Shown: in pieces, positions 8,690 to 15,754 of the stretch
Position numbering within the stretch: the first letter of the stretch is position 1
Layout of the letters: every line of letters begins with the position of its first letter
Assembly: GCA_947066815.1 (NCBI GenBank)
Contig: CAMSZT010000016.1
Location: 1 to 64,000 of the forward strand
Length of the DNA stretch: 64,000 nucleotides
DNA from: an uncultured Lachnotalea sp.
GTDB lineage: Bacteria; Bacillota; Clostridia; Lachnospirales; Lachnospiraceae
Reading direction: 5' to 3'
The notes under the pieces: model-generated
Database searches by the model: none
Told to the model about the DNA's origin: nothing
The model's input: the letters and a program-made list of their open reading frames with translations, nothing else
Translations under genes and position numbers: made by a program

Positions 8690-8740
8690 GGCAGGTCTTG
8701 CACCTGCCATAAAGGTAGATATGAAAGCTTGCTTTCATAC
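8690..8740. repeat. Dispersed double-hairpin repeat, copy 1
   Basis: Just downstream of the CoA-carboxyltransferase stop. It comprises ggcaggtcttgcacctgcc (hairpin), then taaaggtagatatgaaagc and gctttcata (second hairpin). A near-identical copy lies at 52744-52797, upstream of the tetR-like gene. Confidence 0.75.
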
Positions 8741-10195
8741 TTATACCGTACCGTGCTTCTTCGCAGGACGCTCGTCTCTCTTGGTGAAGAGCATCTCGAA
8801 GGCCCCGATCACGTATTTTCTGGTATCCTGGGCGTCGATGATATTGTCCACGTAGCCTCTCTTCGCCGCAGACAGGGCGCTCCCCTGAAGCTCGGCATAG
8901 GCTTTCGTCTTCTCCGAGAGAAGAGCCGCTCCGTCCTCCGCCTTCTCGATCTCGTCGGCGTAAATGATCCGGGCCGCACTCTTGGCGTCCATCATGCCGA
9001 TGGAGGCGGAGGGCCATGCGAATACCATGTCGGCGCCGATGGACTTGCTGTTCATGGCCACGTAAGCGCTGCCGTAAGCCGTCCCTACGATCACGTTGAC
9101 CTTGGGCACCGTCGCGTCGGCAAAAGCATAGGTCATCTTGGCCACGGCTCTTGCGATCTTTCTCTCCTGGTGCTTGTCGGCCTTATAGCCCTTCACGTTG
9201 GTGAGGGTCAGAACGGGGATCCCGAACGCGTCACAGAACTCCACGAACTCGGCGGCCTTCTCACAGCCCGCGCTGGTCAGGGTGCCGTCAAAGGTCTCCG
9301 CCACGTTTCCGTCCTCGTCACAGATCTCAGCTCGGTTTGCCACTGCGCCCACGGTGCTCCCGTTCAGGCGGATAAAGCCTGTGACCATCTCCCTCGCATA
9401 TGCTCTCTTCGTCTCAAAGAAGAAGTTGTCGTCTGAAATCATGGACAGGGCAATGGAGGTATCTCCTGTGCAGTTTTCCAGTCCTTCACATACACGGTTC
9501 AGATCGTCTGTGCATTCCCCGTAAGACAGATCGTCCTCATTGTTGGCCGGCAGCACGGAAACCAGAGCCTTGATCTCTTCAAAGATCTCCGCCTCGGACG
9601 CGGCCACATCCACGGAACCGATCTTCTCGCTCTGATAGGCCGCAGAAGCCGTATCACACTTGGCGGTGGTATTTCCGTCCAGGGCATTGGGAGCGTTCAC
9701 GAACAGCTTCGCCTGCTCCTTTTCCATAAACGTAAAATCCGTCAGCGCGGGAACCACGCCCATGCCGCCGCCGCAGGTGCCGAACACGGCTGTGATCTGA
9801 GGGATCACACCGGAAGCGTCCACCTGATTCTTATACAGTTCACCGAAGGCCTGAAGGGCATCCGTCCCCTCCTGAAGCCGTAAGCCCGCGCAGTCGACCA
9901 GGCCGATCACGGGCGCTCCCATCTTCATGGCCAGCGCGTAAAGGGCGGAGATTTTCTTCGCATGCATCTCACCCATGGAGCCTCCCAGCACGGAAGCGTC
10001 CTGGCTGTACACGTACACCAGTTTTTCGTCGATGGTGCCGTAGCCGGTGATCACGCCGTCTGCAGGGGTTTCCTTGTCCGCCAGATTGAAATCGGTGCTC
10101 CTAGCAGTCACGTAGCTTCCGATTTCCACAAAACTCTGAGCGTCCAGTAAGCCGGCGATCCTCTCGCTTGCTTTTCCTGTGGATAAATTACTCAT
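8741..10195 (-). CDS. Acyl-CoA carboxyltransferase (MmdA/12S type)
   Basis: A 484-residue carboxyltransferase with the two crotonase-like halves of the MmdA/PccB/12S family. The first half contains DASVLGGSMGEMHAKKI, DCAGLRLQEG and the oxyanion-hole stretch FGTCGGGMGVVPALTDF. The second contains FCDAFGIPVLTL, VGTAYGSAYVAMNSKSIGAD and FAWPSASIGMM. The family transfers CO2 from methylmalonyl-, malonyl- or glutaconyl-CoA to biotin; the exact acyl-CoA cannot be read from the sequence, and this member is rather divergent and shorter than typical MmdA (about 510). First gene of the operon; start ATG 10195 follows GGAGGA, whereas the in-frame ATG at 10216 has none. The promoter is at 10317-10345. 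Confidence 0.87.
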   Translation of the reverse strand: MSNLSTGKASERIAGLLDAQSFVEIGSYVTARSTDFNLADKETPADGVITGYGTIDEKLVYVYSQDASVLGGSMGEMHAKKISALYALAMKMGAPVIGLVDCAGLRLQEGTDALQAFGELYKNQVDASGVIPQITAVFGTCGGGMGVVPALTDFTFMEKEQAKLFVNAPNALDGNTTAKCDTASAAYQSEKIGSVDVAASEAEIFEEIKALVSVLPANNEDDLSYGECTDDLNRVCEGLENCTGDTSIALSMISDDNFFFETKRAYAREMVTGFIRLNGSTVGAVANRAEICDEDGNVAETFDGTLTSAGCEKAAEFVEFCDAFGIPVLTLTNVKGYKADKHQERKIARAVAKMTYAFADATVPKVNVIVGTAYGSAYVAMNSKSIGADMVFAWPSASIGMMDAKSAARIIYADEIEKAEDGAALLSEKTKAYAELQGSALSAAKRGYVDNIIDAQDTRKYVIGAFEMLFTKRDERPAKKHGTV

Positions 10196-10316
10196 TTTGC
10201 AGTCCTCCATTTTCATTACGTAGTATCCAGGAAAACACGCCAGTACGTAAAGTATGCTTCACAGAGACGCGTTTTATCGGATTTATAAAAAGTAAAACCA
10301 TTTTCTGCCGATTATA

Positions 10317-10345
10317 ATTATAGCTCAAAGACAATTTTTTATCAA
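10317..10345 (-). promoter_or_regulatory. Sigma-A promoter of the decarboxylase operon
   Basis: On the minus strand, TTGATA and TATAAT are separated by exactly 17 nt, about 120 nt upstream of the carboxyltransferase start. Near-consensus boxes suggest strong expression of the five-gene operon. The rest of 10196-10468 holds no gene. Confidence 0.7.
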
Positions 10346-10461
10346 GGATATTTTAAGGAATCCGACGGGATTTTCACCGATTTTTTCGGTCTCGACCAGA
10401 GCCGTTCCCCGAAGCGCGCCATTTTCCGCACCGCATGTCATTTTATCACTCCGCCGGGGAT

Positions 10462-10503
10462 CTGTAAAGGAGCGGGGCTCCCGTTTTCCGGAAACCCCGC
10501 TCC
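10462..10503 (-). terminator. Intrinsic terminator-like hairpin downstream of the ABC ATPase remnant
   Basis: ggagcgggg pairs with ccccgctcc around a loop containing ttttccggaaa; on the minus strand it is followed by a short TTTA. It lies after the remnant at 10555-10770 and would end transcripts coming from lacZ. Confidence 0.6.
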
Positions 10504-10554
10504 TCAAAAGACGCATCTCTATGTTTTTATGCCGGGAAAGACGGCGCCGGTCTC

Positions 10555-10770
10555 TCAGACAAGCAGATTTCTCTCCGTCGCCGGATCGAACAGGTGGGCC
10601 AGGCGCGCCTCGAACCGGAGCTTCACCTCGGTCCCCCGTCCGTGAGGGCCGTCTGATGCCCCAGCACCTCCATGCTGTATTTCCCGTCCTTCAAGATCAG
10701 CCTGGAATCCGGGAACAGATTCATCTGCGGCGTTCCGCACAGCAGGCCATACCGTCTTCGGCACATCTGC
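10555..10770 (-). pseudogene. C-terminal remnant of a sugar ABC transporter ATPase (MsmK/UgpC type)
   Basis: In minus-strand reading, one frame gives RYGLLCGTPQMNLFPDSRLI followed by KYSMEVLGHQTALTDG. After a one-base frame change it continues GTEVKLRFEARLAHLFDPAT and ERNLLV before a stop at 10555. The final F-E-A-R-L-A-H-L-F-D-P-A-T is the TOBE-domain tail typical of MsmK/UgpC ATPases that energise sugar importers. The Walker and signature motifs are absent, so this is only the last 70 or so codons. It abuts the 3' end of lacZ and suggests a deleted lactose or oligosaccharide transport operon. Confidence 0.65.
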
Positions 10771-10811
10771 CATACCGGAAAACGCGCGGGGCTTCCTCCA
10801 CAGACAGCTCC

Positions 10812-13607
10812 TCAGAGCCGGATCCGGAAGGTACACAGGATATCCTCCTTAGCGCCGATCCGGTAAGCGGGCTCCACGTCGGAGCCCCAGCTGTCAATGC
10901 CCCCCACTCCCCGCATGGCCCCGCAGACGGTCACCACGGTGCGCACAGGCACGGGAAGCTCCTCCCGGTGCATCGCCTGCTCCAGCTGCCAGGGTGTGTA
11001 GGGAAGGACAGAAAAGGCGAAAGGCTCCTCCGCCATCTCAAGTTCCAGCATCCCGCCGGCCGGAGACTGCAGGGATACGGCCCGCGTATCCACATGGCAG
11101 CCGCACTCCTGGGGGACCAGATATCCGGGGATCCCCGGACTCTCCTGGTGCCAGCCGAAGATGCCGCCCTTTTTCCGGTCCGGATAAGTCTCCCCGGAGA
11201 GTCCCAGCCAGCGCACCGTCTCCACCGGCGCCGGCGTGGCGAAGCGGAGGCCGAAGAGCGGAAGCCCCGGGCGGCCTGCCTGACCGTGATAGCGGGCGCT
11301 CACCTCCATGCTGCCGGAGGCCTTCACCGTGTAGACGACCTCGGTGCAGAGTCCGGGAAGGGCCGGGGCCCGGTAGCTGTAGCAGATGCTGACCTCTTCC
11401 CCGCTCTCCTCCAGAACCCGGATATCCGCACAGGTCTGCCAGAGCTCCGCCGCCGACCAGACGGAGGAAGCCGCCGCAAAGCCGTTCCCCAGATCATTCT
11501 CCGTCGGCGCGCGCCAGTACGCCGGCCTGGGGGCGCGCCACAGCCATTCCCGGCCGCGCAGGTTCAGGGAGACCGGGCCTCCCTCCGGGTAGGAAAACAG
11601 GATCTCGAAGCCGTCCCCCCGCACGCCCAGGGCACCGTCGCCGTGGGCCGTCAGAAGAGAGGAGGGCTTTCTCACGGCGTCCCAGCACCGAAGGGCCGCC
11701 AGGCGGGCGCCCTCCTCGCGGGCCGCCCTGCAGTTCGCCTCATCATGAAGACGCCTTTCCTCCGGGGCAGCGTACCAGTACCGCACCTCCTGCATGGCCG
11801 GTTTCTCCGTCCCGTCCGCAAAGACGATGCCGTTCCCGCTGAACGCATAGTCGCTCGGCCGCTCGCCGAAATCCCCGCCGTAGCCCAGCACGCGCCGGCC
11901 GCAGGCATCGGTGTGCCACAGGGCCTGATCCATGTAGTCCCAGATAAATCCGCCCTGATACCGGGGAAATTCTTCTCCCAGACGGATGTAGCTCTCCATA
12001 CCGCCCAGGGAATTCCCCATGTCATGCATGTATTCACAGAGGAGAAACGGCTTTCCGGAGCCGCTCTCCAGATATTCCCGGACCTCCCCCGGCGGCGCGT
12101 ACATCCGGCTCTCCACGTCGGAGATCCGGTCGAACTTCCGGTTGTGGAACACCCCCTCGTAGTGGACCAGGCGGCTTTTGTCCGCGGCCCGGAAAAATTC
12201 AGCCATCGCCAGGATATCCTCGCCGGCGTAGGACTCGTTCCCGCAGGACCAGAAGAGGATGGACACGTGGTTCTTATCCCGCTCAAACATACTTCCGGCA
12301 CGGTCCTTCACACATTCCCTCCATTCCGGCAGATCCCCCGGCACATTCCAGGAGGGCTCCACCTTCCCCAGCTTCTGCCAGGAGCCGTGGCTTTCCAGGT
12401 TGGCCTCGTCCATCATATAGATCCCGTTCCGGTCGCACAGGTGGTACCAGGGCGTCTGGTTGGGATAATGGCAGGTCCTGACCGCATTGATGTTGTTCCT
12501 GTGAAAGACCGCTAACGCCTCCTCCATGTCCGAAAGGGTCACCGCGCGCCCTCTCTCCGGATTCCACTCGTGGCGGTTCACACCGTTTAGGACGAGCCGC
12601 CGTCCGTTTAACAGGATCACGCCGTCCTTTAATTCCAGCCGCCGAAAGCCGGTCTCGTAGGGAACGACCTCCGCCACCGTCCCGTCGGCCCTGCGGAGGG
12701 TGAGGGTCACCCTATAGAGGGCCGGCGCCTCGTGGCTCCAGGGGCAGATGTCTTCAAAACGGAGTGTCCCGCTTCTCAGATACCGTCCCTCCGGACTTAG
12801 AGAGAGCGGCCCGGAGAAAAGCGTCCCGCCCTCCGGATCCCGGATCAGGCAGTCTACTGCCACCCCTTCCTTCTCCCCTGTGAGAAGGAGCCTGGCGGAA
12901 AGGGTTCCGGCCCCGTCCTCCTCAAGTCCCGCCATGAGCCACAGATCCTCCAGGTGCAGGTCCGGCTTCGCGTAGAGAAAGACAGAGCGGAAGATCCCGC
13001 CGAAGCGGAAGAAATCCTGATCCTCGATCCAGGCCGCGCTGCTGCGCTTATACACTTCCACGCAGAGCCGGTTTCCCCTTTCCCGGATCCAGGGGGTGAG
13101 GTCAAAGTCCGAGGGCGTAAAACTGTCCTCGCCATAGCCCGCGAACTGTCCGTTGATCCATACGTAAAATGCCTGCTCCACCCCCTGGAAGCTGATACAG
13201 ACCTCCCTGCCGAGAAGACCGGGCGCAAGGTCGAACTCAAGGACGTAGCTTCCGACCGGATCGTCCTCCCAGTCGATCTGCGGGGGGCGCAGCTCCCGGT
13301 GCCCGTCCCAGGGGTACAGCGTGTTGATATACTGGATCTGCCCGTACCCCTGCAGCTCCATATGGCCGGGAACCAGGATCGTATCAAAGTGGGAATCGTC
13401 ATACCCTTCCCGCCAGAAGTCCGCCGGGCGCTTTGCGGGAGATGCACTCCAGCAAAAGCGCCACTGCCCGTCCAGGGACTGGCGCAGGGACGTCTTTCCC
13501 TGCAAAGCCTCCTCCCAGGAGGCATAGCATACGTGATCGGAATGGGCGTCCAGTCGGTTCACCCGGAACACCGCAGGGTCCTCCAGCCATTTTAGTTCTG
13601 CCTGCAT
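10812..13607 (-). CDS. lacZ: Glycoside hydrolase family 2 beta-galactosidase
   Basis: A 931-residue LacZ-type enzyme that hydrolyses terminal beta-galactosides such as lactose. It carries a GH2 sugar-binding domain (about 45-215, with PWDGHRE and DFFRFGGIFRSVFLY), an Ig-like domain (about 220-325), a TIM barrel (about 326-620) and a C-terminal beta-galactosidase small chain with APTENDLGNG. Catalytic residues are visible: the acid/base Glu458 in WSCGNES and the nucleophile Glu525 in LLCEYMHDMGN; NGVNRHEWNP and RTCHYPN are other family signatures. No signal peptide, so cytoplasmic. Neighbouring remnants (ABC ATPase downstream, sensor kinase upstream) suggest the original import and control genes were lost. 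Confidence 0.95.
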   Translation of the reverse strand: MQAELKWLEDPAVFRVNRLDAHSDHVCYASWEEALQGKTSLRQSLDGQWRFCWSASPAKRPADFWREGYDDSHFDTILVPGHMELQGYGQIQYINTLYPWDGHRELRPPQIDWEDDPVGSYVLEFDLAPGLLGREVCISFQGVEQAFYVWINGQFAGYGEDSFTPSDFDLTPWIRERGNRLCVEVYKRSSAAWIEDQDFFRFGGIFRSVFLYAKPDLHLEDLWLMAGLEEDGAGTLSARLLLTGEKEGVAVDCLIRDPEGGTLFSGPLSLSPEGRYLRSGTLRFEDICPWSHEAPALYRVTLTLRRADGTVAEVVPYETGFRRLELKDGVILLNGRRLVLNGVNRHEWNPERGRAVTLSDMEEALAVFHRNNINAVRTCHYPNQTPWYHLCDRNGIYMMDEANLESHGSWQKLGKVEPSWNVPGDLPEWRECVKDRAGSMFERDKNHVSILFWSCGNESYAGEDILAMAEFFRAADKSRLVHYEGVFHNRKFDRISDVESRMYAPPGEVREYLESGSGKPFLLCEYMHDMGNSLGGMESYIRLGEEFPRYQGGFIWDYMDQALWHTDACGRRVLGYGGDFGERPSDYAFSGNGIVFADGTEKPAMQEVRYWYAAPEERRLHDEANCRAAREEGARLAALRCWDAVRKPSSLLTAHGDGALGVRGDGFEILFSYPEGGPVSLNLRGREWLWRAPRPAYWRAPTENDLGNGFAAASSVWSAAELWQTCADIRVLEESGEEVSICYSYRAPALPGLCTEVVYTVKASGSMEVSARYHGQAGRPGLPLFGLRFATPAPVETVRWLGLSGETYPDRKKGGIFGWHQESPGIPGYLVPQECGCHVDTRAVSLQSPAGGMLELEMAEEPFAFSVLPYTPWQLEQAMHREELPVPVRTVVTVCGAMRGVGGIDSWGSDVEPAYRIGAKEDILCTFRIRL

Positions 13608-13672
13608 ACTTCCTTCTCCTTATCGTTTACAAAAAACCCAACTGCCAATTACACAAAATTGAGATCATCCCT

Positions 13673-14060
13673 TTACTGCACCGCCGCCGTCGTACATGAT
13701 CCCCCGTCCGGCTGCGCGGCGTCCGCCTGCGCCAGGATCGGATGGATACTGACCGCCATCTGGTTAAAGGAACCCATGAGCTCCCGGAGCTCCCGCTGGC
13801 CGGTGGGCTCGGTCCGGACCTCCAGGCCGTTGTCATCCAGCCTGGCCATCCCCTGGCAGACCGTATGGACCGGCGCGACGATGGCGTTCAGGAAGTACCT
13901 GGAATACAGATTGATCCCGTTTCACCGCCTCGATCTTTCCGCTCTTGTCCGTCACCCGGTTGGGGGCCATGGCCGTGACCAGGACCATCTGCTTTTCTCT
14001 GTACGACGTGCCGGTCAGCCTGGTGCGGGTGGTGTCATAACAAACCGTAATGTCCTGGGA
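13673..14060 (-). pseudogene. Remnant of a membrane sensor kinase (HAMP region)
   Basis: The minus strand reads LTGTSYREKQMVLVTAMAPN and RVTDKSGKIEAVKRD in one frame. After a frame change near 13920 it reads INLYSRYFLNAIVAPVHTVC, then QGMARLDDNGLEVRTEPTGQ and RELRELMGSFNQMAVSI before a stop at 13673. The second part matches a HAMP linker as in YesM-type histidine kinases (P-x-x-x-x-x-x-G-M, then E-L-x-x-L-x-x-x-F-N-x-M). No kinase domain follows. It lies just upstream of lacZ, so it may be the relic of a sugar-sensing two-component system. Confidence 0.5.
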
Positions 14061-14091
14061 GGGAATCTCTTGTGTCTGTGTGACATATTTT

Positions 14092-15480
14092 TCACCCATA
14101 TATGATATTGAGAAAATGAACGACATGCAGCACTGCGAGCAGCAGGAAGAGGGCCTTGAGCGGGGCGCCTTTGATCCGTTTCCCTCCCTCCCCCGGATCC
14201 TCCGCCAGGACCAGCGCAAAAGATGTGATGCCGATGTAAAAGAAACTGGTGTCCATCAGGTTGTGGACACAGTATGCGGTGAAGCCCGCTTTTGTATGAG
14301 CACCCGCCCTTTTCCGGTAAAAGCGGACCACGATCCACAAAAGTAACACTGCCGCGGCCCAGCCAAACTCCACGGCCGCATGGAGCAGCACATTGTGGAT
14401 ATGCCACGTAGCGAAATAGGTCCCGCCGTCCTGCATATCCAGAAGCCTCCACACAAAAGGCCCTACACCGAGAATGGGATCCACTGTCAGATAAGAGAAG
14501 CCGGAGCGCATCATCTCCAGACGCTCGGCAAAGGTCGAGAAGGCGGCCGGCCTCACCCCGACTGCCAATCCCGCCACCAGGATCCCCGCGGCCGCAAGAC
14601 ACGTCGCAGTCCGGCTGTGTATCTGCAGGAAGCACACCAGATCCTTCCAGAAAAACGCCTGCGCCAGCACATACAGGAGAAGCGGGATGCAGACCCATCC
14701 GGCGCCGGTCCGGGACGCTCCGAGATAGATGAGGAGTCCGGTGCCGATCCCGAGGGACTCCCTCGCCAGGACCCGGCAGGCGTACCGGAGCAGTTCTCTC
14801 ATCCCCTTTTTCCGTTCCGACACGAACAGCATGAGGATCCCCGCCGCCATGGCGGCAAAGCTCCCCATCGACAGCGTGAGCGCCAGCGCGGCGAGCAGCA
14901 CCGGCTCCAGGCCGGCAGCGATCCCTTCCCACAGATCCGACCCTTGACTGGCCCGGGATCCCTCCGGCCTTTCCTTCTGGACCGCGAACCAGCCCATCAC
15001 CAGAAAGATCCCCATCGCGTTGGGATTTCCCAGGGCGCCGCCCATCCGGCCTCCCCCCTCCCCAAGCAACGCGGCCCAGACATATCCGGCCAGCCCTGCC
15101 GCAGCCAGGATGCCTGCCCAGCCCGCGCACATACGCTTCAGCCAGAGAAGCCCGGGACCGTCCATGCAGGCCGTCAGGAGATAGATCGTCGGCAGGATCA
15201 TCTGGATCCCCCCGTATCCCTCAGCGATGTTTCCGTGGGCGGCATAGGCGGAAGCCATATTGAGGACATTATAGAGGAGGAGCGGGACAAAGACCCAGAG
15301 ATCGACGGCCGCAGAAGGCTGCATCAAACCCGCCGCACACAAAAGAAGCCCTGCCATGCTGACCGTGCGCACATCTCCCACACCGGTCAGGGTCAGCATG
15401 AGCAGGGCAAAAAATACACAAAATACAATGTAATGGTCAAGCAAGATATCCAATAACCCCGGCTTCTCTCTGCGCTGAAG
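14092..15480 (-). CDS. O-antigen polymerase/ligase-like membrane protein
   Basis: A multi-spanning membrane protein (about 460 residues, 10-12 hydrophobic segments) resembling the Wzy/WaaL O-antigen ligase family, which polymerises or transfers cell-surface glycans. The long extracytoplasmic loop between late segments carries the family pattern: YLTVDPILGVGPFVWRLLDM and then WHIHNVLLHAAVEFGWAAAV (H-x-H-N/S-x-x-L). GNPNAMGIFLVMGW is another family hallmark. The ATG at 15480 is preferred over a GTG at 15522 because the -10 box at 15538-15543 would leave the GTG with almost no leader. There are no glycosyltransferases next to it. It shares its promoter type with the adjacent giant surface protein. 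Confidence 0.8.
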   Translation of the reverse strand, partial: LQRREKPGLLDILLDHYIVFCVFFALLMLTLTGVGDVRTVSMAGLLLCAAGLMQPSAAVDLWVFVPLLLYNVLNMASAYAAHGNIAEGYGGIQMILPTIYLLTACMDGPGLLWLKRMCAGWAGILAAAGLAGYVWAALLGEGGGRMGGALGNPNAMGIFLVMGWFAVQKERPEGSRASQGSDLWEGIAAGLEPVLLAALALTLSMGSFAAMAAGILMLFVSERKKGMRELLRYACRVLARESLGIGTGLLIYLGASRTGAGWVCIPLLLYVLAQAFFWKDLVCFLQIHSRTATCLAAAGILVAGLAVGVRPAAFSTFAERLEMMRSGFSYLTVDPILGVGPFVWRLLDMQDGGTYFATWHIHNVLLHAAVEFGWAAAVLLLWIVVRFYRKRAGAHTKAGFTAYCVHNLMDTSFFYIGITSFALVLAEDPGEGGKRIKGAPLKALFLLLAVLHVVHFLNIIYG

Positions 15481-15537
15481 CATCTCCCGTCTTCCCCGCC
15501 TTCTCTGTAAGATCAAGATCACCTAAAATCATTAAAT

Positions 15538-15567
15538 ATTTTACACTGACGCTCCGCAGATTGTCAA
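15538..15567 (-). promoter_or_regulatory. Promoter of the O-antigen-polymerase-like gene
   Basis: Minus-strand TTGACA and TAAAAT separated by 18 nt. The spacer and flanks (ctgc near -30, TGTA before the -10, ATATTTA after it) closely match the promoter at 20334-20363. Confidence 0.65.
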
Positions 15568-15652
15568 CTTAAATCCTACATATTGCGCCCCTGCACGATC
15601 GAGTAGGAAAGATTTATCTTCCCCTGCTCGCCGCGCCGCCGATGCGCCACTT

Positions 15653-15686
15653 CGGTGGCACATTTCCTCTGCATTGGCGTGCGCAT
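15653..15686. repeat. Intergenic repeat with ggcacatttcctctgcat, copy 1
   Basis: The string ggcacatttcctctgcat followed by a purine-variable ggcg-gcgcat tail recurs at 29094-29124, and a shortened atttcctctgcat occurs at 52733. It sits between the polymerase-like and giant protein genes, 3' to the terminator of the latter. Confidence 0.5.
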
Positions 15687-15733
15687 AAAAAATCCCGGAA
15701 GGCCCTGAGTGATTTCCTCAGGATCTTCCGGGA
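15687..15733 (-). terminator. Intrinsic terminator of the giant surface protein gene
   Basis: On the minus strand, a 17-bp hairpin (tcccggaagatcctgag against its near-complement, loop of about 7) is followed by TTTTTT. It starts 21 nt after the stop codon of the 15755-20230 gene. Confidence 0.88.
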
Positions 15734-15754
15734 CTGTCTCTTCTGTCTGCCCTG

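Noticed and set aside
10521-12515. A 664-codon open frame on the plus strand
   Set aside because: It is antisense to lacZ in GC-rich sequence. lacZ has full GH2 motifs and catalytic residues, while the antisense translation is Pro/Arg/His-rich with no domain.
13608-13660. Catabolite-repression (cre) site upstream of lacZ (tgtaaacgataagg)
   Set aside because: Only one half fits the consensus, the other side of the palindrome does not match, and no CcpA-type gene is in the window.
14015-15130. A 371-codon minus-strand frame overlapping the polymerase-like gene
   Set aside because: Gly/Arg/Ala-rich shadow in another frame; the membrane protein in the main frame has a regular hydrophobic pattern and its own promoter.
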